A stretch of DNA of 64,000 nt, taken from Streptomyces sp. NBC_01481. Its GTDB lineage: Bacteria; Actinomycetota; Actinomycetes; Streptomycetales; Streptomycetaceae. The notes beneath the pieces are model-generated. The model did not search any database. It was not told the DNA's origin and was given only the letters and a program-made list of their open reading frames with translations. Below are positions 34,278 through 44,100 of the stretch, in pieces; positions within the stretch are counted from its first letter, which is position 1; the number at the start of each line of letters is the position of its first letter. Where the stretch lies: the NCBI RefSeq assembly GCF_026339995.1, contig NZ_JAPEPT010000002.1, forward strand, positions 1,121,501-1,185,500. Direction: 5' to 3'. Made by a program: the position numbers and the translations under genes.

Positions 34278-34919
34278 ATGGCTTCGCACTCGGCTTCGAA
34301 TTCCGCAAGGCACCCGCTCACCGTCGGCTTCGACCTCGACATGACCCTCATCGACTCCCGCCCCGGTATCCACGCCGCCTATCTCGCGCTGTCCGCCGAG
34401 ACCGGCGTGTGGATCGACGCCGACCTGGCCGTGACGAGGCTGGGGCCGCCGCTGGAGGAGGAGCTGGCGCACTGGTTCCCGGGCGAGGACATCCAGCGGA
34501 TGTGCGACCGCTACCGCGAGATCTATCCCACGTACGCGATCACGCCGACGCTCGCCCTGCCCGGCGCCCGCGAGGCCGTCGCAGCCGTCCAGGAGCTCGG
34601 CGGCCGGGCCATAGTCGTCACCGCCAAGCACGAGCCGAACGCCAAGCTGCACCTCGCCCATCTCGGGATCGCCCCGGACGAGGTCATCGGCTGGCTGTGG
34701 GCAGAGGCGAAGGCGGAGGCGCTGCGCGAGCACGGCGCGAGTGTGTACGTCGGAGACCACACCGGGGACGTACGGGGTGCGCGGGCGGCTCAGGCGCTGT
34801 CGGTCGCGGTGCCGACGGGGCCGTGCGACGCGGCGGAGCTGCGTGCGGCCGGCGCGGACGTGATCATCGATGATCTGACGGCGTTCCCGGCGTGGCTGCG
34901 CGCCTACAACCAGAACTAG
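34278..34919 (+). CDS. HAD-family hydrolase, phosphoglycolate phosphatase-like
   Basis: A ~213-residue HAD phosphatase. Motif I is GFDLDMTLIDS (nucleophile first Asp, residue ~18), motif II VVTAKH, motif III Lys in the LWAEAKAEAL stretch and motif IV YVGDHTGDVRGAR. A helical cap lies between motifs I and II. Substrate unknown. Two ATGs (34269, 34278) are possible. Its 3' end overlaps the convergent membrane gene by four bases. Confidence 0.88.
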   Translation: MASHSASNSARHPLTVGFDLDMTLIDSRPGIHAAYLALSAETGVWIDADLAVTRLGPPLEEELAHWFPGEDIQRMCDRYREIYPTYAITPTLALPGAREAVAAVQELGGRAIVVTAKHEPNAKLHLAHLGIAPDEVIGWLWAEAKAEALREHGASVYVGDHTGDVRGARAAQALSVAVPTGPCDAAELRAAGADVIIDDLTAFPAWLRAYNQN

Positions 34920-35152
34920 AGTGCGGATTTGGCCTGTCGTCGCTGTGCGGCGATCGAGCGCAGCACACCCGCCGCGGCGATCAGGAAGCCGGCGCCCATC
35001 AGCATGCACACCGCGTACGCGATCGGCGGAAACGGTTCGGTCCCCAGAAACAGTGGGGCCACGGTGACCAGTGTGGCGACGGCGCCGACGATGAAGACGA
35101 TCGCGCCGACGCGCACCAGCCCGTCACCGGGGGCGGGAGGAGTAGCAGTCAT
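34916..35152 (-). CDS. Two-helix membrane protein, unknown
   Basis: A 78-residue protein with two helices (VRVGAIVFIVGAVATLVTVA and AYAVCMLMGAGFLIAAAGVL) and a basic C-terminus. No family recognised. Confidence 0.75.
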   Translation of the reverse strand: MTATPPAPGDGLVRVGAIVFIVGAVATLVTVAPLFLGTEPFPPIAYAVCMLMGAGFLIAAAGVLRSIAAQRRQAKSAL

Positions 35153-35343
35153 CCGGCCAGGGTAGTTCCTTGCGCGTAGGAACCGTTCGGCAACGTCTTG
35201 TCACCAGCCCCTGGACCATTAGCCTTGGGGGTGGCGGGTCAGGCGACCCGCTGTAGTGCTATCCAGACCGTTTTTCGGTGCCCAGGTTGGTGCCCGATTT
35301 CCGGTGCCCCAGTGCCCCAACGAGTACGAGGACGAGGACAGAC

Positions 35344-35727
35344 GTGCCTACCGGCAAGGTCAAGTGGTTCAACAGCGAGAAGGGCTTCGGCTTTCTCTCC
35401 CGCGACGACGGCGGCGACGTCTTCGTTCACTCGTCGGTGCTCCCCGCCGGGGTCGAGTCGCTCAAGCCCGGCCAGCGCGTCGAATTCGGCGTGGTGGCAG
35501 GCCAGCGCGGTGACCAGGCGCTTTCGGTGACGGTTCTCGACCCGGCCCCGTCCGTGGCGGCGGCGCAGCGGCGCAAGCCCGACGAGCTGGCGTCCATCGT
35601 GCAGGACCTGACGACCCTGCTGGAGAACATCACGCCGATGCTGGAGCGCGGCCGGTACCCCGACAAGGTCCACGGCGCGAAGATCGCGGGCCTGCTGCGG
35701 GCGGTGGCGGACCAGCTGGACGTGTAG
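35344..35727 (+). CDS. Cold-shock domain protein with C-terminal helical extension (127 aa)
   Basis: Residues 1-65 are a cold-shock domain (VKWFNSEKGFGFLSRDDG, VFVHSSVL). Residues 70-127 form a conserved helical tail (RRKPDELASIVQDLTTLLEN, KIAGLLRAVADQLDV) not found in the 67-residue type at 5113. Streptomyces commonly carries this longer form. GTG 35344 with GAGGAC upstream. Confidence 0.9.
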   Translation: MPTGKVKWFNSEKGFGFLSRDDGGDVFVHSSVLPAGVESLKPGQRVEFGVVAGQRGDQALSVTVLDPAPSVAAAQRRKPDELASIVQDLTTLLENITPMLERGRYPDKVHGAKIAGLLRAVADQLDV

Positions 35728-35732
35728 CCGCC

Positions 35733-35815
35733 TGTACGAAACCGAGCGCATCGCGGCCGAGGGGAGGTACGAGCCCCTCGGCCGCGGCGCGTGTCAGCAG
35801 GCCGCGCACCGCCGC
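35733..35815 (-). pseudogene. Duplicated fragment of the 3' end of mqnD
   Basis: Bases 35776-35815 are identical over 40 bases to 35959-35998 inside mqnD, and the flanking bases to 35733 are a diverged match to mqnD bases 35915-35958. Read on the minus strand it gives AAVRGLLTRAAAEGLVPPLG, the end of MqnD, without a functional gene upstream. Confidence 0.8.
35752..35786 (+). terminator. Hairpin terminator after the long cold-shock gene
   Basis: Perfect 13-base-pair stem CGCGGCCGAGGGG / CCCCTCGGCCGCG, nine-base loop, 25 bases past the stop. Its right arm is made of the duplicated mqnD fragment. Confidence 0.82.
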
Positions 35816-35914
35816 AGCTGTTTCTTTCTGCCGCTCTCGCACTGCTTCGCAGGCTTCGAGCGGCTGCGCCGGACTCCGTCCGTCGGTCGTTGTCGGCGCC
35901 CGTCGGCGCCGGTG

Positions 35915-36754
35915 TCAGCCGAAAGCCAGCGCGTCGGGAGACAGTGGCGGAACCAGTCCCTCGGCCGCGGCGCGTGTCAGCAGGCCGCGCACCGCCGCGT
36001 ACCCCTCGTCGCCCAGGTCCGCCGTGAACTCATTGACGTAGAGACCGATGTGCTGGTCGGCCACGGTCGGGTCCATCTCCTGGGCGTGCTCCAGTACGTA
36101 GGGCCGGGAGACCTCCGGCTCGTCCCAGGCCATACGCACCGAGATGCGGATCGAGTCGGCCAGCAGCTTCAGCGTCGCCCCGCCCAGTGAGCGCTTGGCG
36201 ATGATCGCGCCGAGCGGGATGGGCAGGCTGGTGGTCGACTCCCAGTGCTCGCCCATGTCGGCCAGGCAGTGCAGCCCGTAGTTCTGATAGGTGAACCGCG
36301 CCTCGTGGATGACCAGTCCGGCGTCGACCTTGCCGTCCCGTACGGCGGGCATGATCTCGTGGAACGGCATCACGACCACCTCGCCGACCCCACCGGGCAC
36401 GACGTCCGCGGTCCACAGCCGGAACAGCAGATACGCGGTCGAGCGCTCGCTCGGCACGGCGACGGTCTTTCCCGTCAGATCCGTACCGGGCTCCTTGGTG
36501 AGCACCAGCGGACCGCAGCCGCGGCCGAGCGCGCCACCGCAGGGCAGCAGCGCGTACTCGTCGAGGACCCAGGGCAGTACGGCGTACGACACCTTCAGCA
36601 CGTCGAACTCACCGCGCTCGGCCATCGCGTTGGTGATGTCGATGTCCGCGAAACTCACATCGACGGCGGGCGCGGCGGGCACCCGGCCGTGCGCGAGGGC
36701 GTCGAAGACGAAGGTGTCGTTCGGGCACGGCGAGTACGCGATCTGCAAGGTCAC
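35915..36754 (-). CDS. mqnD: 1,4-dihydroxy-6-naphthoate synthase (futalosine pathway)
   Basis: A 279-residue periplasmic-binding-protein-like enzyme of the futalosine route to menaquinone. It releases 1,4-dihydroxy-6-naphthoate from cyclic dehypoxanthinylfutalosine. Landmarks are LQIAYSPCPNDTFVFDAL at the start, EFDVLKVSYAVLP near 60 and GLVIHEARFTYQ near 147 (catalytic His). GTG 36754 has AGGA seven bases upstream and overlaps the mqnB stop by four bases (GTGA). A fragment of its 3' end is duplicated just downstream. Confidence 0.95.
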   Translation of the reverse strand: MTLQIAYSPCPNDTFVFDALAHGRVPAAPAVDVSFADIDITNAMAERGEFDVLKVSYAVLPWVLDEYALLPCGGALGRGCGPLVLTKEPGTDLTGKTVAVPSERSTAYLLFRLWTADVVPGGVGEVVVMPFHEIMPAVRDGKVDAGLVIHEARFTYQNYGLHCLADMGEHWESTTSLPIPLGAIIAKRSLGGATLKLLADSIRISVRMAWDEPEVSRPYVLEHAQEMDPTVADQHIGLYVNEFTADLGDEGYAAVRGLLTRAAAEGLVPPLSPDALAFG

Positions 36755-37395
36755 GGCGTTTCCTCGAGGACGGGGGCGAGCAGCTGGAAGGCGTACCGCA
36801 ACGAGTCCATCGCCTCGCCGATGCGCCATGCCGCACGGTCGCGCGGCCCGACGGGATTGGAGATCGCGCGGATCTCCAGGACCGGTAGGCGGTGGGCCGC
36901 GGCGGCCTCCGCCACCCCGAAGCCCTCCATCGCCTCGGCGGCGGCCCGCGGGTGACGGACGCTCAGCTCGGCGGCGCGGGCGGCGGTGCCGGTGACCGTG
37001 GAAACGGTGAGGACGGGTGCGTACACGGCGTCGAGCGCCTTGGCGATACGCGCGGACAGCTCGGGCGGCGGAAGGTGGACGCTGCGCCCGAAACCGAGTT
37101 CGTCGACGGGCAGAAAGCCGTCGGGGGTGTCGGCGCCGAGATCGGCGGCGACGATCGCGTCGGCGACGACGAGGGAGCCGACAGGGGCGTGTGGCTGGAA
37201 ACCGCCGCCGATTCCGGCGGAGACGACGAGGTCGTACGAGCCGAGGGCGAGCGCGGTGGCGGCGGTCGCGGCGGCGGCCGCGGGGCCGACACCGGCGGCC
37301 AGCACATCAACGAAGGGCGTCGCGCCGGCACCGGTGAGCCCCGCGGCGACGGAGTCGGCCTCCGCCGCCACCGCGGTCACCACCAGTACGCGCAC
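36751..37395 (-). CDS. mqnB: Futalosine hydrolase
   Basis: A 214-residue nucleoside phosphorylase-fold enzyme that splits hypoxanthine from futalosine. LVVTAVAAEADSVAAGL at the start, LVVSAGIGGGFQPHAPVGSL near 70, EAMEGFGVAEAAA near 160 and LEIRAISNPVGPRD near 180 fit MqnB. GTG 37395 has GGAGGG upstream. Translationally coupled to mqnD. Confidence 0.93.
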   Translation of the reverse strand: MRVLVVTAVAAEADSVAAGLTGAGATPFVDVLAAGVGPAAAAATAATALALGSYDLVVSAGIGGGFQPHAPVGSLVVADAIVAADLGADTPDGFLPVDELGFGRSVHLPPPELSARIAKALDAVYAPVLTVSTVTGTAARAAELSVRHPRAAAEAMEGFGVAEAAAAHRLPVLEIRAISNPVGPRDRAAWRIGEAMDSLRYAFQLLAPVLEETP

Positions 37396-37423
37396 AGCCC
37401 TGCCCTCCGGACCGGGGTCCTTG

Positions 37424-37903
37424 TCAGGACTCCTTCTCGAACTGGAAGTGCCAGATGCCGATGACCTTCTTGCCGCTGGTCTCCATGATGCTGACGGCGG
37501 TCTTGCTGGTCGGCTCACCGGTCTGCGAGGAGAAGAAGGCGTTGCCGGGGATGGTCCGGTAGCCCTTCTTGTACGGCTCCTGCTCGACGGGCTGGCCACC
37601 GAAGAGCAGCGTCCAGCCGTGGTCGGCGATCTCCGGGTCGACGCCCATGCGGACCTTGTCGTCCAGGGCGACCTTGATGGTCTTGGCGGGCTTCTCGGTG
37701 AGGCAGCCCTGCAGCAGCGATTCCTTGATCGCCTTGCCGTCGTTGTAGCAGGCCGCCTCGGAGTGGACCGAGTCCGTCCCGACCGTCACGGTCGCGAGCG
37801 GGGTCGGCTTGTCGCAGGCGGAAAGGACGAGGAGCCCGGCGGAGACGGCACCGAGAGCGGCAGCGGCCCGGCGGCGCTTGCCCGAGAAGAACGCAACGGT
37901 CAT
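37424..37903 (-). CDS. DUF2771-type lipoprotein
   Basis: A 159-residue exported lipoprotein (LLVLSAC lipobox, Cys ~30) with a single beta-rich domain and three further Cys (SEAACYND, LLQGCLTE). The DUF2771 family is usual beside mqn genes in Streptomyces. It lies 28 bases before mqnB and may share its transcript. Role unknown. Confidence 0.82.
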   Translation of the reverse strand: MTVAFFSGKRRRAAAALGAVSAGLLVLSACDKPTPLATVTVGTDSVHSEAACYNDGKAIKESLLQGCLTEKPAKTIKVALDDKVRMGVDPEIADHGWTLLFGGQPVEQEPYKKGYRTIPGNAFFSSQTGEPTSKTAVSIMETSGKKVIGIWHFQFEKES

Positions 37904-37964
37904 GTCCCGAGGCTATCGGGCCCGCCGGGCCCCGCCACGCGGGGGTCCACCGCGCGTCGCGCCC

Positions 37965-38260
37965 TGCGCCTGCGGCGGGCCTGTTCCCCTACCCGCCCTC
38001 CCCCTACGGCCTGGCGGCCGTGGGAGATACCCCCATCCCGAACTGGGGGCAGGCCCCCAGACCCCCGTACGCGCTTCGCGCGTGTCCTCAACGCCGGACG
38101 GGCTGACATGTGCGGCCCAGCCGCACATGTCAGCCCCGTGGGGGTCCCCCCGGACGAAGTCTGGGGGAGTTTGAGGCGCGCGGAGGTTGGGGGTCCCCCC
38201 GGACGGAGTCTGGGGGAGGGCGGGGTGGGGGAACAGCCCCGCGCAGCGGCACCGCACCCC
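37965..38260. repeat. Family B GC-rich repeat, copy B3
   Basis: About 296 bases. It has all B2 blocks plus TACGCGCTTCGCGCGTGTCC and a second GGGGGTCCCCCCGGACGGAG. The central palindrome (38100-38136, GGGCTGACATGTGCGGC and its complement around CCA) has a different sequence from B2 at the same place. The right end stops two bases before the stop codon of the MFS gene. Confidence 0.8.
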
Positions 38261-38261
38261 G

Positions 38262-39608
38262 CTACGCCACCTTCGCCGGCGCTCTCCCGCCATGCCGCGC
38301 CGCCACCAGCCCCCGCGCCGACAACACCAGGCCCAGCCCGACGATCCCCGCCGCCACCCACATCCCCAACGTCCCGATCAGCGGCAGCGCGATGCCGATC
38401 GCGCCTCCCACCACCCAGGCCATCTGCAGCAGCGTCTCGGAGCGCGCGAACGCCGAGGTGCGGACCTGTTCCGGGACGTCCCGCTGGATCAGCGCGTCCA
38501 GGGACAGCTTGGAGAGGGCCTGGCACAGACCCGCCGTCGCGCCGAGCACGGCCACCATGCCCGCGCCGAAGAACAGCGCCGCGCTGATCGCGGCCAGCAG
38601 CACCACACACTGCACCGTCGCGATGATCATCTCCGGCCCGCGGGCCTTCAGCCACGCCCCGACCGTCGTGCCCAGCGCGTTGCCCACGCCCGCCGCGACG
38701 CCCACTATCCCGAGTGAGACGGCAGGGCTCTGCCCGTTGAGCGGATGCTCCCGCAGCAGGAAGGCGAGGAAGAAGATCAGGAAGCCGGACAGCGCGCGGA
38801 GGGACGCATTGGCCTGCAGCCCGTGCAGTACGGAGGGCCCGACCGTGCGCAGACTCGGCTTCGTCTCGCCGTGCGTCAGCATGTGCGCCTTGCGCTCGCC
38901 CTTCGCCGAGTCGACCTTGTGCGGCATGGTGAACGCCCAGTACGCGCCCAGCAGGAACAGCGCGCACGCCCCGTACAGCGGCCACTGGGGCGCGACCTTC
39001 TGCAGTCCGATACCGATCGGCGCCGCGATCCCCGTCGCCAGCAGCCCGGCCAGCGTCACCCGGGAGTTCGCCTTCACCAGCGAGAACGTCGGCGGCAGCA
39101 GCCGCGGCACGACCGCGCTGCGCACCACTCCGTACGCCTTCGAGGCGACCAGCACACCCAGCGCGGCCGGATACAGCTGCAGGCCGCCCGTCTCCACCGC
39201 CCCGGACATCGCGAGCGCGAGCACCGCACGGGCGAGCATCGAGGCCGCCATCGCCGCCCGGCGGCCGTGCGGGATGCGGTCCAGAAGCGGCCCGATGACG
39301 GGGGCCAGCAGGGTGAAGGGCAGCATCGTGACGGCGAGGTAGAGCGCGACGCGGCCGCGTGCCTCGTCCGTCGGTACGGAGAAGAAAACCGTCGACGCGA
39401 GCGCGACGGTGATCATGACATCTCCGGCGCCGTTCACGGCGTGGAGTTCGATCAGTTTGCCGAGGCCGGACTCGCCCGCGCCGTGCGCGTGCGTCGCCTT
39501 GCGGATGCCGCGCGCCGTGCCCGTGAAAGGGAGATGCAGGGCACGCCCGACCGCCCGGCCTGCTCTTCTGAGCTGCCCGGCGCCTTCGGACGACCGTACG
39601 GCTGCCAC
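38262..39608 (-). CDS. Major facilitator superfamily transporter
   Basis: A ~448-residue protein with about twelve helices. The loop GPLLDRIPHGRRAAM near 120 is the MFS cytoplasmic motif A. A soluble N-terminal stretch (~1-65) contains GESGLGKLIELHAVNGAGDV. Substrate unknown; resembles drug-type/MFS_3-like exporters. GTG 39608 is my choice but a shorter start is possible. Downstream repeat B3 abuts its stop. Confidence 0.85.
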   Translation of the reverse strand: MAAVRSSEGAGQLRRAGRAVGRALHLPFTGTARGIRKATHAHGAGESGLGKLIELHAVNGAGDVMITVALASTVFFSVPTDEARGRVALYLAVTMLPFTLLAPVIGPLLDRIPHGRRAAMAASMLARAVLALAMSGAVETGGLQLYPAALGVLVASKAYGVVRSAVVPRLLPPTFSLVKANSRVTLAGLLATGIAAPIGIGLQKVAPQWPLYGACALFLLGAYWAFTMPHKVDSAKGERKAHMLTHGETKPSLRTVGPSVLHGLQANASLRALSGFLIFFLAFLLREHPLNGQSPAVSLGIVGVAAGVGNALGTTVGAWLKARGPEMIIATVQCVVLLAAISAALFFGAGMVAVLGATAGLCQALSKLSLDALIQRDVPEQVRTSAFARSETLLQMAWVVGGAIGIALPLIGTLGMWVAAGIVGLGLVLSARGLVAARHGGRAPAKVA

Positions 39609-39911
39609 TCCGTCATAGTGCCCCAAGCACCGCCCACGCGAACGGTGATGCGGTGTTGTTAGCCCCTTGTTGGGGCGGGCAGGTGGGCGGCGGGCGGCGG
39701 AGGGGGTAGCGTGCGTAGCGCGCCACCGGCGGTTGTTCTCGGCCGCGCGCCTCTTCGGCATCCCGCAGAATGGATGACGGTAGGTGTGCCCGAGACACGG
39801 TTGGTCTGGGCGCGGACGTCGATGCGGCCCCTTGGTCCGCTCCGCCTGCGGCCCGTACCTCGCGAATCGGCCGGCGCACCCGTGATACGGCGTAGGAGAG
39901 AAGCGAGACCT
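39609..39911. other. Divergent promoter region, MFS gene / DUF3027 gene
   Basis: 303 bases with no supported gene; it should hold the promoters of the two divergent genes. GTGTTGTTAGCCCCTTGTTG near 39650 is the least GC-rich patch. No operator recognised. Confidence 0.4.
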
Positions 39912-40835
39912 GTGAGTGCTGCGACGACGCGAAGCCGTACCCCTGACCGTCTGTGCGTCGAGGCGGTAGACCTCGCCCGGGCGGCGGCCGAGGAGGCCGC
40001 GGCCCCGGGGGTGGTCGGCGAGCATGTGTCCCTCGTCTCGGAGGGAGACCGCGTCGTCACGCACTTCTTCGAGTGCAAGGAGTTCGGCTACCGGGGCTGG
40101 CGCTGGGCGGTGACCGTAGCCCGGGCCTCGCGCGCCAAGGTCGTCACCCTCGACGAAACCGTCCTGCTGCCCGGCCCCGACGCACTGCTGGCGCCCGAGT
40201 GGGTGCCGTGGAGCGAACGGCTGCGGCCCGGCGACATGGGCCCCGGGGATCTGCTGCCCACCGAGGCGGACGATCTGCGGCTGGAGCCCGGTTTCTCCGG
40301 CGAGGACGCGCCGCCGCCGAACTCCGCGGTGTCGGAGGAGATGGCCGAACTGGTCGAGGCGGAGGACGCGGAGCTCACCGCGGGCCCGCCGGCCTCGCTG
40401 CCGCTGGCTCCCTCCCGCGGCTCGATCTCGGCGCTCGCCGAGGAGCTCGGCATGCGCCGGGCCAGAGTGCTGTCCCGGTACGGGCTCCATATCGCCGCGG
40501 ACCGCTGGGACGAGTCCTTCGGCGCGAAGACCCCGATGGCACAGGCGGCCCCCGCGGCGTGCGTGACATGCGGCTTCCTGGTCCCGATCGCGGGCTCGCT
40601 GCGGCAGGCCTTCGGCGTGTGCGCGAACGAGTTCTCGCCGGCGGACGGGCGGATCGTCTCCCTGGCGTACGGCTGCGGAGGGCACTCCGAGGCGGCCGTG
40701 ATGCCGAAGCCGCCGGTGCCGCCGCCGCCGGTGCTGGACACGATGGGCGCGGACGAGTTCCCGCTGCGCCCGGCGCGGGACGGCGGCTCGGTGTCCGAGC
40801 CGGACGGCGCGTCTGAGGACCTGGGCCACTCCTGA
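39912..40835 (+). CDS. DUF3027-family protein
   Basis: A 307-residue cytoplasmic protein. HFFECKEFGYRGWRWAVTVA near residue 50, LPGPDALLAPEWVPWSERL near 85 and CVTCGFLVPIAGSLRQAFGV near 220, followed by a C...GHSEA stretch, fit DUF3027, an actinobacterial family of unknown function with a possible zinc site (CVTC with later Cys/His). GTG 39912 has GGAGAGAAG upstream. Confidence 0.85.
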   Translation: MSAATTRSRTPDRLCVEAVDLARAAAEEAAAPGVVGEHVSLVSEGDRVVTHFFECKEFGYRGWRWAVTVARASRAKVVTLDETVLLPGPDALLAPEWVPWSERLRPGDMGPGDLLPTEADDLRLEPGFSGEDAPPPNSAVSEEMAELVEAEDAELTAGPPASLPLAPSRGSISALAEELGMRRARVLSRYGLHIAADRWDESFGAKTPMAQAAPAACVTCGFLVPIAGSLRQAFGVCANEFSPADGRIVSLAYGCGGHSEAAVMPKPPVPPPPVLDTMGADEFPLRPARDGGSVSEPDGASEDLGHS

Positions 40836-40861
40836 CGTCACCGGGGCCGTGGCGCGGGCCT

Positions 40862-41095
40862 TGTTTGTTCCCCAGCCCGCCCCTTCCCGAACTGAGGGCA
40901 AGCCCCCAGGCCCCCGTACGCGCTTCGCGCGTGTCCTCAATCGCCGGACGGGCTGAAATTCAGCCCCTTGGGGGTCCCCCCGGACGAAGTCTGGGGGAGT
41001 TTGAGGAGCGGGGTCCGGGGCGGAGCCCCGGTTAAGGGAACGGGCGGGGTGGGGAACAGCCCCGCGCAGCGGCACCCGCCCCGCACCGCACCACA
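40862..41095. repeat. Family B GC-rich repeat, copy B4
   Basis: About 234 bases between two plus-strand genes. Shared blocks are CCCGTACGCGCTTCGCGCG, CGCCGGACGGGCTGA, GGGGGTCCCCCCGGACGAAG, GGGGCGGAGCCCCGGTTA and AACAGCCCCGCGCAGCGGCA. The central palindrome is the short GGGCTGAAATTCAGCCC (40950-40966). Confidence 0.78.
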
Positions 41096-41173
41096 ACCCC
41101 CCGCACCGAGGTACCTTCGGCCGCACAGGCATGCGCGGCAAACGCCCGCAACTGGAGAGAGCGGAGTCACAGC

Positions 41174-44100
41174 GTGAGCGTCAGGACGACCGAGTGGGCC
41201 GACCCGTTCGGGACGGCGCGGCTGCGGCGCGGGGTGCTCGACGCGTGGGGGGCCTCGCCCGCCCGCTTCCGGGAGGACGCCAACGCCGAGGAGGACCTCG
41301 CGCTCGGCGGCTACCGGGACCGCCTCGTCGTCGAGCTCGCCCAGAACGCCGCCGACGCGGCCGCCCGCGCCAAGGTGCCGGGCCGCCTGCGGCTGACGCT
41401 GCGGCCGGGCACCGGCGACCAGCCCGCCGTCCTCGCCGCCGCGAACACCGGCGCGCCGCTGGACGCGACCGGCGTCGAGTCCCTGAGCACCCTGCGCGCC
41501 AGCGCCAAGCGTGAGGGCCACGAGTCCGCAGTCGGCCGCTTCGGCGTCGGCTTCGCGGCCGTCCTCGCGGTGAGCGACGAGCCCGCGGTCGTCGGACGCC
41601 ACGGCGGCGTGCGCTGGTCCCTCGCGGAGGCCAGGGGACTGGCCGAGCAGGCGTCCCAGGCGAGCCCCGGCCTCGGTGACGAGCTGCGCCGCCGGGACGG
41701 GCACGTACCGCTGCTGCGGCTGCCGCTGCCCGCCGAGGGCACGGCCCCCGAGGGCTACGACACCGTGGTCGTCCTGCCGCTGCGGGACGGTGCCGCGGTC
41801 GACCTGGTGGAGCGGCTGCTCGCCGGGATCGACGACGCGCTGCTGCTCACGCTGGCCGGACTCTCCGAGATCATTGTCGAAACTCCGGGCGGCGTACGGG
41901 AGTTGAGGCGCTCCGTGCGCGGGGCGTACGTACACGTCGAGGACAGTGTGCAGGGCGACCGGCGCTGGCGCGTCGTCAGTCACGGCGGCGGCATCGAGCC
42001 CGCACTGCTCGCGGACCGGCCGGTCGAGGAGCGGCTGCGGCCGTACTGGACGGTCACCTGGGCCGTGCCCGTGGACGATGCGGGCGCGCCGGCCCGGCCG
42101 CGTACCGCCCCCGTGGTGCACGCGCCCACGCCCACCGACGAACCCCTCGGTGTGCCCGCGCTGCTGATCGCGTCCCTCCCGCTGGACACCACCCGCCGCC
42201 ACCCGGCGCCCGGGCCGCTCACCGACTTCCTGGTGCGCAAGGCGGCGGACGCGTACGCCGAACTGCTCGGCAGCTGGCAGCCGGTGACCGTCGGCACGAT
42301 CGACCTGGTGCCCGGTCCGCTCGGCAAGGGTGAGCTGGACGGCAAGCTGCGGGCGGAGATCCTTGAGCGTCTCCCGCGTACGGCGTTCCTGGAGGCGGCC
42401 GCTCCCCGGGACGTGTCCGGCGAGGACACCGGTCTGCCGGACCGGGAGATCTCCGCGGGGCTGCGACCGATCGAGGCGGAGGTCCTGGAGGGCGCGGGCA
42501 CGGAGACGGTCCAGGTGCTGGCCGAGGTGCTGCCGAGCCTGCTGCCCGCGGGTCTTGAGCGCCGTGTCGAGCTGCGTACGCTCGGTGTCGCGCGGGTGCC
42601 GCTGACAGAGGCGGTCGACCGGCTCGCGGGTCTTGAGCGCGAGCCCGGCTGGTGGCAGCGGTTGTACGACAGCCTCGCCGGGGTCGATCCCGACCGGCTG
42701 TCCGGGCTTCCCGTGCCCCTCGCCGACGGCCGTACGACGATCGGGCCCCGCCAGACGCTGCTGCCGCTGGCCGAGACACCGCCGCAGCTGGCCCGGCTCG
42801 GCCTGAAGGTCGTCCATCCCGATGCCGCGCACCCCCTCCTGGAGAAGCTGGGCGCACTGCCCGCGACACCGCGCGCCGTACTGACGACGCCGCAGGTCCG
42901 CGCGGCGGTCGCGGGCTCGCTGGACGCGGGCGAGGTCTGGGACGAGGACGCGCTGGACGCGGACGAGCTCGCGGAGACGGTGCTCGCGCTCGTACGGGAC
43001 GCGGGCCTCGAACCCGGGGACGAGCCGTGGCTGGGGGCGCTGGCCCTGTCCGACGAGGACGGGGAACTCGCGCCCGCGGGTGAACTGGTGCTGCCCGGCA
43101 GCCCGTTCGCGTCGATCATGCGGGAGGACGAACTCGCGCTCTGCGACGCCGAGTTGGCCGAACGCTGGGGCGAGCAGCCGCTCGCCGCCTGCGGCGTGCT
43201 GGCGAACTTCGCGCTCGTACGGGCCACGGATGTCGTCCTGGACCCCGATGAACTGGAGCCCCGCGACGGGGACTTCGCCGAGCCCGACGACGCGGGGCTG
43301 CTCGACGCGGTCGACGTGTGGTGCGAGGACGTCCTCGACCGGCTTCCGGACACACCGGTGCCGCCGGTCGCCACGGAGGTCGTCGCCGTCCGTGACCTGG
43401 ACCTGGTCGACGACGACTGCTGGCCGCAGGCACTGGCGCTGTTGGCACAGCCGCCGCTGCGGGACGCGCTCACCCAGTCCGTACGGATCCTGCTGCCGGA
43501 CGGCACGACGGAGACGGTCCGTCCGTACACGGCGTGGTGGCTGCGGGACCATCCGGTCCTGGACGGCCGCCGCCCTGCGGGCCTGCGGGCCTCGGGCGCG
43601 GACCCGCTGCTGCGGGGCCTGTACGAGTCCGCCGACACCACGGGCTTCGAGGACGCCCAGGTGCTGCAGGCCCTCGGCGTCCGCACCTCGGTCGCCGCAC
43701 TCCTCGACGAGCCGGGCGGCGCGGCGGAACTCCTCGGCCGCCTGGCCGACCCTTCGCGCCCGGTGCGGGCGGCCCAACTCCACGCCCTGTACACGGCGCT
43801 GGCGGATCTCGACCCGGAGCAGGTCACCCTCCCGGACGACCTGCGGGCGGTCGTGGACGGCGAGGTCCGCGTCGTCGACGCGGCGGACGCGGTGGTCGCG
43901 GACGCGCCGGACCTGCTCCCCTTGACCGCGGGCGTCGCGCTGCTCCCGGTGACGCCGTCGCGCGCCGCGGAACTGGCGGAACTGTTCCAGGTCCGCCGGC
44001 TGAGCGAGACGGTCACGGCGGAGGTGACGACACAGGGCGAGGAACACGAGGTCCCCGAGTCGGTCCACGTCCTGCTCGGCCCGGCCACGCCGGCGACGTA

